A stretch of DNA of 64,000 nt from an uncultured Collinsella sp. (lineage in GTDB: Bacteria > Actinomycetota > Coriobacteriia > Coriobacteriales > Coriobacteriaceae): contig CAAEUX010000036.1 of NCBI GenBank assembly GCA_900759335.1, forward strand, positions 1-64,000, in the 5' to 3' direction. Under the pieces are notes generated by a model, which saw only the letters and a list, made by a program, of their open reading frames with translations, was not told the DNA's origin and did no database searches. Of this stretch, positions 7,773 through 15,950 are shown piece after piece (position 1 is the first letter of the stretch; each line of letters opens with the position of its first letter). Both the position numbers and the translations under genes were made by a program.

Positions 7773-9065
7773 CTACCGGTGGTCGGCGATGTAGCCCAAA
7801 GCGACTGCCGCATAAGCCGCGGCACCAAGTGGCAGCTCGGCATCGCTAAAGCGCGCCTTGGGATGGTGCTGGGCAAAGTGTTCGTCCGTGTCGGTTACGG
7901 CCGCGCCCACGGTAAAGTACGCACTTGGGATCTTGCTCGAGATAAGCGCGAAGTCCTCACTCGCCATGGCATGGAAAAGCGGCAAGAAAGCCGTCTTGGG
8001 CAGCACTGCGCCCACGTAGCCAAGCGACGCCTGAGTCATATCGCTGTCGAGTACAAGCGGCGGAACATCCGAAAGCGTCTCGATGGTCGCCGGCGTACGA
8101 TAGGTCGTAGCAACGCCGTTAACGACCTCCGCGATGCGGGTCTTGAGGTGCTCCATGAGCTCAACATCAAAGCCGCGCAGCGTTCCCTCGAGCACGCAGG
8201 TGTCGGGGATGACGTTGGCCGCCAAGCCGCCGGCGAACTTACCAACGGTAAGTGCGACTTCCTTGGCCGCCGGCACCTCGCGGGAGATAAGCTCCTGGAG
8301 CGCCAGGTGCACGTGGACGCCGGCCGTGATGGGGTCGATGCAGATCTCGGGGCTGGAACCGTGGCCGCCCTTGCCCTGGAGCGTGATGCGGAAACCGTAC
8401 ACACCCGAGAGCGCCGGGCTGCCGTAGAGCACCAGGCCAAGCGGCGACTGGCTGTTGACATGCATGGCAAAGGCCGCCTGAGGGCGCGGGTTCTCGAGCA
8501 AGCCGTCGGCGATGGCAGCGCGTGCTCCCTCAAAGGTCTCCTCGCCCGGCTGGAACAGCAACTTGACGGTAGCGTTGGCCTCCACAAGCTCGGCCTCGCG
8601 GGCCTTGAGCAGGCGCGCCGCACCAAGCAGGGCCGTCGCGTGCATATCGTGACCGCAAGCATGCATGCAGCCATTGGTGGATGCAAAGGGCTCGCCGGAT
8701 TCCTCGACAACGGGAAGGGCATCCATATCGCCTCGGAGCATGACGACCGTTCCGGCCTGCTCGTCCTTGCACGTGCCATTGCCCTGAGCGGCCGCACCGG
8801 CACCGATCAGGCCAACGACGCAGGAACCGTCGACTAGCGTGGTATGGGGGATGTCCATCTCGTCCAGACGTGCCTGGATATAGGCAGACGTCTGCGGAAG
8901 ATTGTTACCCAGCTCGGGCATCTGGTGTAGATCGTGTCGCCATGCAGCGAGCTCGTCTGCAAAAGCCTGAGCTTCTGCGACAAGACCGTCGCCGATAGCG
9001 GTCTGCGCCGTTGTGGTAGCCTGAGGCGCTGGTTGCGGTTGAAAATCGGACAGAGCTGGTGCCAT
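7773..9065 (-). CDS. M20-family amidohydrolase/peptidase
   Basis: This is a metal-dependent hydrolase of the M20D group (hippurate/N-acyl-amino-acid hydrolase-like). The N-terminal WRHDLHQMPELGN motif, LRGDMDALPV with metal-binding Asp, HACGHDMHATALLG and FQPGEETFEGA are all present, followed by a lid dimerization domain with GKGGHGSSPE and a final HxxE-like MASEDFA region. ATG at 9065 follows GGAGGG at 5 nt; the longer frame to 9119 has no ribosome site. Length is 430 residues. The substrate cannot be told from sequence. The gene directly abuts the transporter remnant, which may once have imported its substrate. Confidence 0.88.
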   Translation of the reverse strand: MAPALSDFQPQPAPQATTTAQTAIGDGLVAEAQAFADELAAWRHDLHQMPELGNNLPQTSAYIQARLDEMDIPHTTLVDGSCVVGLIGAGAAAQGNGTCKDEQAGTVVMLRGDMDALPVVEESGEPFASTNGCMHACGHDMHATALLGAARLLKAREAELVEANATVKLLFQPGEETFEGARAAIADGLLENPRPQAAFAMHVNSQSPLGLVLYGSPALSGVYGFRITLQGKGGHGSSPEICIDPITAGVHVHLALQELISREVPAAKEVALTVGKFAGGLAANVIPDTCVLEGTLRGFDVELMEHLKTRIAEVVNGVATTYRTPATIETLSDVPPLVLDSDMTQASLGYVGAVLPKTAFLPLFHAMASEDFALISSKIPSAYFTVGAAVTDTDEHFAQHHPKARFSDAELPLGAAAYAAVALGYIADHR

Positions 9066-9142
9066 AGATGCCCTCCAGTAACGTTTTTGCAGCAAGCACT
9101 TTGATAGCGTAAAGTGCAAGGTACTACTTTAAGGGCGACGCA

Positions 9143-9168
9143 TAAAAAATGCCGCCCCGGGAGGCGGC
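9143..9168 (-). terminator. Terminator of the EamA transporter gene
   Basis: Minus-strand GCCGCCTCCCGGGGCGGC followed by ATTTTTTATG, 13 nt after the stop codon at 9181. Confidence 0.85.
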
Positions 9169-9180
9169 GCAACAAATTGT

Positions 9181-10164
9181 TTACAATTGCGGACGCGGCT
9201 TTCGACGCAAAAAATCGAAATGCGTCTCGCTCAAGATAATCGAAAGAAAGATGAGCGCGAAGCCGGCGAGCAGGCGCGAGGTGAGCGCCTCCCCCATCAG
9301 CAGCACCGAGAACAGCACACCCGAAGGCGACTCCATCGAAAGGAGCAGCGAGCCCGTCGAGGCTGGGACGTGCGCCAATCCAACGTTTTGGATGAGCAGC
9401 GCCACGCACGTGCAGCCCGCCGAGAGAAAGGCCATCACGCCGATAAAGCTCGGCGTCCACACGGACGCAGGAGCTTGGGTCTCGAACAACAACGACGAGA
9501 TAAGGCTCAAGACGCCATTGCCCACAAACATCCAAAACGTGATGACGTTGATGTCCATCTTGCGGCCGTACTTGGCGGTCACCGACATCTGGATGGCAAA
9601 GAAGACCGCGCCGCCCAGCGTAATGGCATCACCGATGTTGAACTCGACGCTATCGAGCGCCACCAGGCCAATGCCCGCCAGACAGAGCAATGCGGCACCC
9701 AAGTTGTAACGCGTGAGCTTTTCGCCGCTCAGGAAATAGCTCGCAAAGGGCACGAGGATGCAGTACGTACCCGTCAAAAACGCGTTCTTGCCCGCCGTGG
9801 TCTGAGCCAGACCGACTGTCTGCAGGGCGTAGGCGGCCCACATAAGTGCGCCCATGCCAAGTCCGACGATCAGGTTGCGGGCGTTGAGGTGCGCGATGAT
9901 GCGCTTGTGGAAGATGACAAACATGACCAACGCCGCAGGCAGAAAGCGCACGTAGAGCAGTTCAAACACCGGAATGGTGCCGAGCGCGTCCTTCATAGTG
10001 GTAAAGGAGTAGCCCCAGATAATCGCCACCGAAAGCAGCAGAACTTTCCAGAACAGCGGCGAGCGAGCGCCGGCGCCCCGGGGAATACCGCCCGCGCCCA
10101 AATCCTCACGGGCCACAGGGCCATCAGGCATGTTTTCGATTTCGTTGGCAGCGTATTGGGCCAT
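9181..10164 (-). CDS. EamA/DMT-family transporter
   Basis: A protein of about 327 residues with ten hydrophobic segments in two repeated EamA halves. The first begins at LLLSVAIIWGYSFTTMKDAL; the second at AITLGGAVFFAIQMSVTAKY. AGKNAFLTGTYCILVPF and ASTGSLLLSMESPSGVLFS are typical of the glycine/proline-rich helices in this family. ATG at 10164 is preceded by GAGGATG. The protein probably exports a small metabolite, but the substrate is unknown. It is a single-gene unit with its own terminator. Confidence 0.9.
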   Translation of the reverse strand: MAQYAANEIENMPDGPVAREDLGAGGIPRGAGARSPLFWKVLLLSVAIIWGYSFTTMKDALGTIPVFELLYVRFLPAALVMFVIFHKRIIAHLNARNLIVGLGMGALMWAAYALQTVGLAQTTAGKNAFLTGTYCILVPFASYFLSGEKLTRYNLGAALLCLAGIGLVALDSVEFNIGDAITLGGAVFFAIQMSVTAKYGRKMDINVITFWMFVGNGVLSLISSLLFETQAPASVWTPSFIGVMAFLSAGCTCVALLIQNVGLAHVPASTGSLLLSMESPSGVLFSVLLMGEALTSRLLAGFALIFLSIILSETHFDFLRRKPRPQL

Positions 10165-10231
10165 GGAACATCCTCGCACTCAATCTGGGCGTGGTGTCCG
10201 CACGCGTATGGCTGCGTGCCGCCTCATGGTC

Positions 10232-10269
10232 AAATAAAAACAGGGCGCACCGGACCCCCGGTACGCCCC
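10232..10269 (-). terminator. Terminator downstream of the second yhgE gene
   Basis: On the minus strand, GGGCGTACCGG-GGG-TCCGGTGCGCCC followed by TGTTTTTATTT. It lies 230 nt beyond the yhgE stop, after the 150-nt element at 10325-10474, and immediately before the EamA promoter region. Confidence 0.8.
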
Positions 10270-10324
10270 GCTACTGTAGCAACAACCAAGCAGCCCGTGC
10301 AATTCACTACGCTAAAGCGTCTTG

Positions 10325-10474
10325 TTCCGCCGTTCTACCGAACGGCGGACCAGTCGACGCTGCGCGAGTCGCATTCACACCAATCTGACGTTCAATTTCG
10401 AGGGCGCGACCAGAAGGTCAGCGCCCTCTCATTTCACGTCACCTTGGCGCAAATGCGGCTCGCTCGCTGGCATT
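10325..10474 (-). repeat. 150-nt structured repeat family B, copy 2
   Basis: Read on the minus strand, it begins AATGCCAGCGAGCG, then has a 94-nt self-complementary middle, then a 42-nt tail CGCGCAGCGTCGACTGG... that contains its own CCGCCGTTC/GAACGGCGG hairpin. The copy at 15747-15896 has the same total length, the same left end and 41 of 42 matching tail bases. The middle differs extensively in sequence but still pairs along its length. The apex is GACC-TTCT-GGTC within GAGGGCGC/GCGCCCTC. It lies 30 nt after the yhgE stop codon, before the terminator. Confidence 0.85.
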
Positions 10475-10503
10475 AGTGCTACATCAGCGTTAAAGTTGCC
10501 GCA

Positions 10504-12693
10504 CTAAATAAGCTTCGTCGACTCCAGTTTTTCGATGATCCAGTCGTTGGCTTTGATGACCGGACGGCGGAAGACGACGCCCAGGGCCAGCGACGGAATC
10601 AGATAGCTCGCCAGAATACCCAGCTCAACCCAGTACTCCATATGGTAGGCGCCTGCCATGGCAGCATGCATGGCGTTGATGCCGTGGGTGAACGGCAGGA
10701 ACGGATAGATCGCCTGGAACACGGGGCCGGTCATCTCGATGGGGAACGTGCCGCCCGAACCGCCGACCTGCATGACCAGCAGCACGACGGCGAGCGCCTT
10801 GCCGATATCGCCAAACGAAACCGTAAGCGTGTAGACGATATTGGAGAACACGAGACTCGCGACCCAGCCCGCCAGCACAAACTGCAGCGGGTCGTCGCAC
10901 TGGATGCCAAAGAACAGGATGTCGCCCGCACACACGAGCGTTGCCTGCAGCAGGGCCAGACCGCCAAAGAACAGGTAGCGGCCCAGGTAGATCTCGTGCA
11001 GGCGCACGGGGATGAGCTCGTTGATAAGCTCATCGTCAACCGAGACCTTCATCATGGCCGCCAGCACGATCGAGCCGACCCAGAGCGACAGAATCGTGTA
11101 GAACGGCGCCATGGCCGAGCCGTAGTTGCGGATCGGATAGACCGGCTTGCGATCGAGCGCGACGGGGCCGGAAAGCGACACGGCCAGACCCTCGGGATCG
11201 TTGCCAATCATCGTCTTGATCGTGGCGAGGTCATCCGACATCAAGGCGCCGTCGAGCTCGTCCTTAAACGCACTGATCTTGTCCGACGCCTCGCCCAGCT
11301 GATCAGAAGCCTTGTTGACCAGCTTTGCAGCCTTGGAGAGGCCCTTTGCCAGCGAACCGGATGCGTCGGTCAGGCCAGCAACAGCACTATCCAGATCGTT
11401 CGAAATACCGTTCAGCGAATCCAAAACGCCCGAGATGGTCTTCTTGAGCTCCTTTGCCTTGGCCGAAAACGTAGAGTCGTAGTCAGTCTTGGCGCCCGAG
11501 ATACCAGCCTTGGCATCCGCGATTGCCTGATCGACCTCGGCACGCGACTTATTAACCTCTGCCATGCTGTCAGAGAGAGACTTCGCGGTGGCCGTCAAGT
11601 CCTTGGCGTTGTTGCGATACTCCACAGCAATCCTGCTCAGCGATGTTGCCACAGACTTGAGGCTGTCCTGGAGTTTTTCGTCAGTCACCTGATCGGCAAA
11701 GCTGCGGAGCTGGTCGGCCGTGGCGTCGATATCGTCGGCACGCGTGTTGAGCGCCGCCGCGGCATCGTTGAGCTGGGACACTGTAAGGTCGACATGTTGA
11801 TTCGCGGCATCAAATGCCTTCGCAAGCTCGGCGGACACGTTGTCAAACGAGCCCGCGCTTCCGTCAATCGCGGCATTGATGGCGTCGTTGGCGTCCTTCA
11901 GCGCTTCCTTGGAATCGCTAATACCGCTCTTGACATGCTCCATCAGCTGCTTCGTTGACTCATCGACCGTGCCCGTCTGCTTGAGCATGCCGCTCGCCGA
12001 CGTCAGCGAATCGGACGTGGAGCTCAAAATGCCCGCCAGCGACGAAGCATTTGCCTGAACGTCTCGCAGGTCCTCAATCGAATCGCCAAGCGTCGAGGAC
12101 AGGTTGGCGATAAAGTTGCTGACCTGGTCGGTGCTCATGTAATCGAGCAGGCTGGACACCGTCTTAAGACCGATGCTCGTAATGGTCTCGGTAAAAGTTT
12201 CGTTAACCTGGCTCTGAACGGCGCTCGAACCCTTCTCGGTCACGATCTGCGCAATGGCGTTGGCCTTCTGGTTCTCGTAAAACTCGATATCGGCGTGTTT
12301 CACGTCGGTCGAGAAAAGCGTCATCATGTCAGCGCTAAACGTTTTGGGGATAACGACGGCAGCATAGTACGCGCCCGACTTAACGCCCTCGATAGCCTTT
12401 TCGCGATTGTTGAGCACAACCCAATCGAAGCTCTCGTTGCCGCGTAGGGTGGCGGTCACGTTTTCGCCCACGTTAACCTCGACGGGGATCAAATCGCTCT
12501 CGTAACCCTCATCGGTGTTGACCACGGCGATCTTAAGATTGCCGGTGTTGCCGTACGGATCCCAGCTGCCGGCGATGTTAAACCACGCGTACAGACACGG
12601 TACGATAATGAGGCCCATCACGACAACCAAGCCGATCACGGAGCGAGACACGTTTTGGACATCGCGCTTAAACAGATGCAGGATGTTCTTCAT
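10504..12693 (-). CDS. YhgE/Pip-type membrane protein, 729 residues
   Basis: N-terminal cytosolic stretch MKNILHLFKRDV, a first membrane helix at about residues 18-38, then YAWFNIAGSWDPYGNT, a strong signature of the YhgE/Pip (phage infection protein) family. A large extracellular region of about 500 residues follows, rich in Ala, Ser and Asp with coiled-coil character (about 190-480). Five or six C-terminal helices in an ABC-2 permease-like arrangement close the protein. The upstream paralogue's stop codon touches this start codon (TAAATG), so the two are co-translated and may form a heteromer. Function is unknown. Family relatives are linked to export, phage adsorption and type VII-like secretion. 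Confidence 0.88.
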   Translation of the reverse strand: MKNILHLFKRDVQNVSRSVIGLVVVMGLIIVPCLYAWFNIAGSWDPYGNTGNLKIAVVNTDEGYESDLIPVEVNVGENVTATLRGNESFDWVVLNNREKAIEGVKSGAYYAAVVIPKTFSADMMTLFSTDVKHADIEFYENQKANAIAQIVTEKGSSAVQSQVNETFTETITSIGLKTVSSLLDYMSTDQVSNFIANLSSTLGDSIEDLRDVQANASSLAGILSSTSDSLTSASGMLKQTGTVDESTKQLMEHVKSGISDSKEALKDANDAINAAIDGSAGSFDNVSAELAKAFDAANQHVDLTVSQLNDAAAALNTRADDIDATADQLRSFADQVTDEKLQDSLKSVATSLSRIAVEYRNNAKDLTATAKSLSDSMAEVNKSRAEVDQAIADAKAGISGAKTDYDSTFSAKAKELKKTISGVLDSLNGISNDLDSAVAGLTDASGSLAKGLSKAAKLVNKASDQLGEASDKISAFKDELDGALMSDDLATIKTMIGNDPEGLAVSLSGPVALDRKPVYPIRNYGSAMAPFYTILSLWVGSIVLAAMMKVSVDDELINELIPVRLHEIYLGRYLFFGGLALLQATLVCAGDILFFGIQCDDPLQFVLAGWVASLVFSNIVYTLTVSFGDIGKALAVVLLVMQVGGSGGTFPIEMTGPVFQAIYPFLPFTHGINAMHAAMAGAYHMEYWVELGILASYLIPSLALGVVFRRPVIKANDWIIEKLESTKLI

Positions 12694-15510
12694 TTATGCC
12701 TCACCTCCTTTGGAGTGCTTGCCAAGCGCGGTGGTATCTCCATCATTTGTGGCTGTGCTGTCGCTGCCCTGAGATTTATGGTGCGAGCCGATATGCGGCA
12801 AGCGGCCCGTGGACTGATCGCCGCCCTTGGCACCACGCTCGCTGGCGTTGAGGCCAAACATGTGGCGGGCGGCAGGAATGGCGGCCGTGTGTTCGCGCAT
12901 CTCGCGACGCAGGTCCTCATCCGAAAGCGCCGAGATGCGCATCTGGGTATTGAGGCTCGCTCGGATATATTCGATATTGATAAGCCAGCCGCAGATGGCA
13001 ATAACCGAGATGATCCAAATGACAAGCAGGATGATCTTGCCGTTATTGTCGATATCGAGAACCGTCGACAGGACAAAGAGCAGGACCTGAACGCCCACCA
13101 CGGCGGCAAAACCGCCCTTGATGTAGTACGGGTAGCGATGTTCAAAGGCGACCGCATGGTCGAGCAGCTCGCGACGGTACGAATCAGAATCGAGCATGAC
13201 GCGCATTGCGGTGCGCAGCGAATAGCGCTGGCGCGGCAAGTCGTTAGATTCGCAAATCATAAGACCCGTCGTGGAAAGCTGCTTGTCAAAGAGCAGGTTG
13301 AGGTTGAGCATCAGCGGACGCAGTTGCAGGCCGATAAAGAGCGCGACGATAAGAAAGACACCGAGGATGCACAGGTTAAACAGGTAGTTAAACGAGTACA
13401 TGCCGCCGACCGTCTCGCGCAGCAGATTGATGCCGTAGGTAAAGGGCAGCAGTGGGTGCAGCCACTGGAAGAAGCCAGGCATCATCTCGATGGGGTACAT
13501 GCCCGACGAACCCGGGATCTGCACGATGACGAGGATGACACCGATTGCCTTGCCGATATGCTTAAACGTGGTGGACAGCGCATAGATGATGTTGACGTAC
13601 GTAAACGAGATGGCGATGCCGCCCAGCACGAACAGCAACGGGTTGACGCACTGTACGCCAATAACCAGATCACCCACCGTAACGATGATGGCCTGCAATG
13701 CGCCCAGGATCACCATGAGCAACCAGCGGCCAAAGTAGCCTTGGCGCGCCGTAAAGCTGCCAACACCTTCACGGTCGACCTCGAGCTTGTAAATGGCGAT
13801 GAGCACATAGCCGCCCACCCAAAGCGCCAGATTGGTGTAGAAGGGAGCGATGCCCGAGCCAAAGCTCTTGACCGGATAGATTGACTTGGACGTCAACTCA
13901 ACCGGAGACGCCATGAAATCTGCCACGTCATTGACATCGACGCCCATCAGATCGGCCAGCTCGCCCATGGACTCGGAGGTCTGCAGCGCCGCGATGTCAT
14001 TGGCGGCGGTTGCAAGCTTGTCCTGGACCTTGGCAAGCAAGGAATCGGTCTGGGACAGCGTGGTCTTGGCCTGGCCGAGCGTAGCGCTAAGCTGCGCCAA
14101 CGTGCCGCGCGCATTTGCAAGTGTAGGTGTCATACCCGAGACGATACCGGTCAGGTCGCCCGAAACGGCAGCAAAAGAGTCGAGCGCGCTCGAGGCCTTC
14201 GGCAGCGCGTTTTGGCCCAAGTCCGTCTGGGCTTGGCCAAGGTTGGTCGCACCGGTATGAATTGCGTTATTGATAGCGTCACTGGCACCCGAAACAGCCG
14301 CTGCGTCATTCGCCATGGCGCTCGACTGCGCGGACAGACCGTCCTTGATGCTCTGAAGCTTTTCATTCTGCTCTCGAAGCAAATCGATGGTCGATACAAT
14401 GCGCGCGTCAATTTCCTCGGAACCTGTCGACGTGTCATTGGCGAGAATCTCCAAGTGCCCGATAACGGCCTTATTGTGGTCGATCGTCGCTTGAAGAGAC
14501 TCGAGCGAGTTGTCGATACGGGTGGTCGTAGATGTGACCGCGCCCGTCAGCTTGCCGATGGCAGCGTTCGCAGAGGCCGACGTCTTGGTGAGCGCAAGGC
14601 TGCCTTCCGAGAGCGCCTTGGAGAGCGAGGTGATGGAGTTGCCCGCCGTGGTGCGAGCTTCGCCCAGCAGGTCGTTGCCCTGGGAGATCGCCTGCGTCAG
14701 CGACGGTGCCTGGCCTTGCAAGCCGGCAAGTGCCGCATCAGCCGAGGCGATAGCGCCACTCGTCTTATCGATGGCGGCATTCATATCGCCAATCGAATCG
14801 CGCACCTCGCCCAAGGTGTCGGACGCCTCGGACACCGAACTTGCCAGCGAGTCCTGAGTCTGGGTTGCCTTGTCCTTTAAATCGACACCGGCATCCTTGG
14901 CGATACCGGCAACAGTCTTGCCTACCGTAGAGACAAATTCCGAGTTGATCTGCTCCTCGATGGTGTTTGCACCGGTATCGGTAACCTTGGGCGCAATGGC
15001 GCTCTTCTTCTCATTGACGTAGTACGTGAGCTTGGGCTGATGGTAGTTGCCGTCGAGCATCGAAACCAGGTTATCCGAGAAGTTCTTGGGAATCACGATA
15101 GCGGCATAGTACTCGCCGCTCTCGACGCCCTCCTTGGCATCGGCCGTCGAGTCGACGAACGTCCAGCCCAACTGATGATTCTCCTTGAGCTGGTCGACCA
15201 CTTTGTCGCCAGCGTTGAGCTCACCCACCAAGTCGTTTTGGGTGCCTCGATCGTTGTTGGCGATAGCAATCTTGATGCCTTGGGTGTTTCCATACGGATC
15301 CCAGTTTGCCACGATGTTATACCAGGCATACAGCGAGGGAATAACGCACACGCCTAGGGTAACCACCAGGGCGACGGGGTTCACAAGCAGTCGCTTAATG
15401 TCGCGCTTAAATATCGCAAAGGACACCTTTGCATTGGATAGTTTGCTGCCGAGACTCACGCTTGGACCATCCATCCTGTCGTTAAATCGAATCGTACTAT
15501 CGACAACCAT
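12694..15510 (-). CDS. YhgE/Pip-type membrane protein, 938 residues
   Basis: The larger paralogue has the same plan. It has an N-terminal helix after KRDIKRLLVNPVA, the signature YAWYNIVANWDPYGNT, and a long external Ala/Ser/Thr-rich segment with heptad repeats (about 190-520). C-terminal membrane helices follow. An extra tail of about 200 residues contains two further helices (near GGFAAVVGVQVLLFVL and ILLVIWIISVIAICGWLI) and a hydrophilic end with QSTGRLPHIGSHHKSQG. The start is uncertain: ATG at 15510 has no clear ribosome site, and the conserved part begins about 30 residues later. It is first in a two-gene operon with the 729-residue paralogue. Confidence 0.87.
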   Translation of the reverse strand: MVVDSTIRFNDRMDGPSVSLGSKLSNAKVSFAIFKRDIKRLLVNPVALVVTLGVCVIPSLYAWYNIVANWDPYGNTQGIKIAIANNDRGTQNDLVGELNAGDKVVDQLKENHQLGWTFVDSTADAKEGVESGEYYAAIVIPKNFSDNLVSMLDGNYHQPKLTYYVNEKKSAIAPKVTDTGANTIEEQINSEFVSTVGKTVAGIAKDAGVDLKDKATQTQDSLASSVSEASDTLGEVRDSIGDMNAAIDKTSGAIASADAALAGLQGQAPSLTQAISQGNDLLGEARTTAGNSITSLSKALSEGSLALTKTSASANAAIGKLTGAVTSTTTRIDNSLESLQATIDHNKAVIGHLEILANDTSTGSEEIDARIVSTIDLLREQNEKLQSIKDGLSAQSSAMANDAAAVSGASDAINNAIHTGATNLGQAQTDLGQNALPKASSALDSFAAVSGDLTGIVSGMTPTLANARGTLAQLSATLGQAKTTLSQTDSLLAKVQDKLATAANDIAALQTSESMGELADLMGVDVNDVADFMASPVELTSKSIYPVKSFGSGIAPFYTNLALWVGGYVLIAIYKLEVDREGVGSFTARQGYFGRWLLMVILGALQAIIVTVGDLVIGVQCVNPLLFVLGGIAISFTYVNIIYALSTTFKHIGKAIGVILVIVQIPGSSGMYPIEMMPGFFQWLHPLLPFTYGINLLRETVGGMYSFNYLFNLCILGVFLIVALFIGLQLRPLMLNLNLLFDKQLSTTGLMICESNDLPRQRYSLRTAMRVMLDSDSYRRELLDHAVAFEHRYPYYIKGGFAAVVGVQVLLFVLSTVLDIDNNGKIILLVIWIISVIAICGWLINIEYIRASLNTQMRISALSDEDLRREMREHTAAIPAARHMFGLNASERGAKGGDQSTGRLPHIGSHHKSQGSDSTATNDGDTTALGKHSKGGEA

Positions 15511-15588
15511 TGTAGTAGGCGCTTTAACGTCTCAAAGCACAATGGTGTTGAGTTTTGCGGGTAGCAATATACTACGAAGATGAGTTAA

Positions 15589-15602
15589 CGTACAGATGTA
15601 CG
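15589..15602. promoter_or_regulatory. Short inverted repeat upstream of the yhgE pair
   Basis: CGTACA-GA-TGTACG lies about 80 nt upstream of the first yhgE start, next to a possible minus-strand -10 (TATATT near 15568). It could be an operator; evidence is positional only. Confidence 0.35.
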
Positions 15603-15659
15603 GTATCCTAAATTTCAGCAGGTCACAAAACCACAACCCGCACAAATTAGCAATTCAAA

Positions 15660-15715
15660 TAGTCATCGGGGACGTTCTTAAACGACTAGTCAAACAAAAA
15701 CGTCCCCAATGACTA
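15660..15715. repeat. Palindrome with GGGGACGTT arms
   Basis: The left arm 15660-15676 and right arm 15699-15715 match as an inverted repeat at 16 of 17 positions (TAGTCATCGGGGACGTT against its complement), around a 22-nt loop. It sits 31 nt from the 150-nt element at 15747. The gap 15511-15950 holds these two elements and no gene. Confidence 0.75.
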
Positions 15716-15746
15716 CTTAGGACCACGGCAACGTCGATGTTTTGGC

Positions 15747-15896
15747 AATGCCAGCGAGCGGGCGCCAGAGCGAACAAATTGGCATGAAAAGAGGACGGCA
15801 TAGATCTTCTGGTCATGCCGTCCTCTTTGAATGACAAGTTGTCGCTCTGGCGCCCGCGCAGCGTCGACTGGTCCGCCGTTCGTTAGAACGGCGGAA
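15747..15896 (+). repeat. 150-nt structured repeat family B, copy 1
   Basis: In plus orientation it shows AATGCCAGCGAGCG, a 94-nt hairpin and a 42-nt tail with its own CCGCCGTTC/GAACGGCGG hairpin. The long hairpin has outer arms GGCGCCAGAGCGA/TCGCTCTGGCGCC, inner arms GAGGACGGCAT/ATGCCGTCCTC and a TTCT loop within GATC/GGTC. It lies 54 nt beyond the htpG stop, in the opposite orientation to htpG, whereas copy 2 at 10325 runs with its upstream gene. See copy 2 for the comparison. Confidence 0.85.
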
Positions 15897-15950
15897 CTGA
15901 GGGCAGCGTCGAGCCGTTACGCGGTTTGGTAAAACCGCGTAAATACCTAA

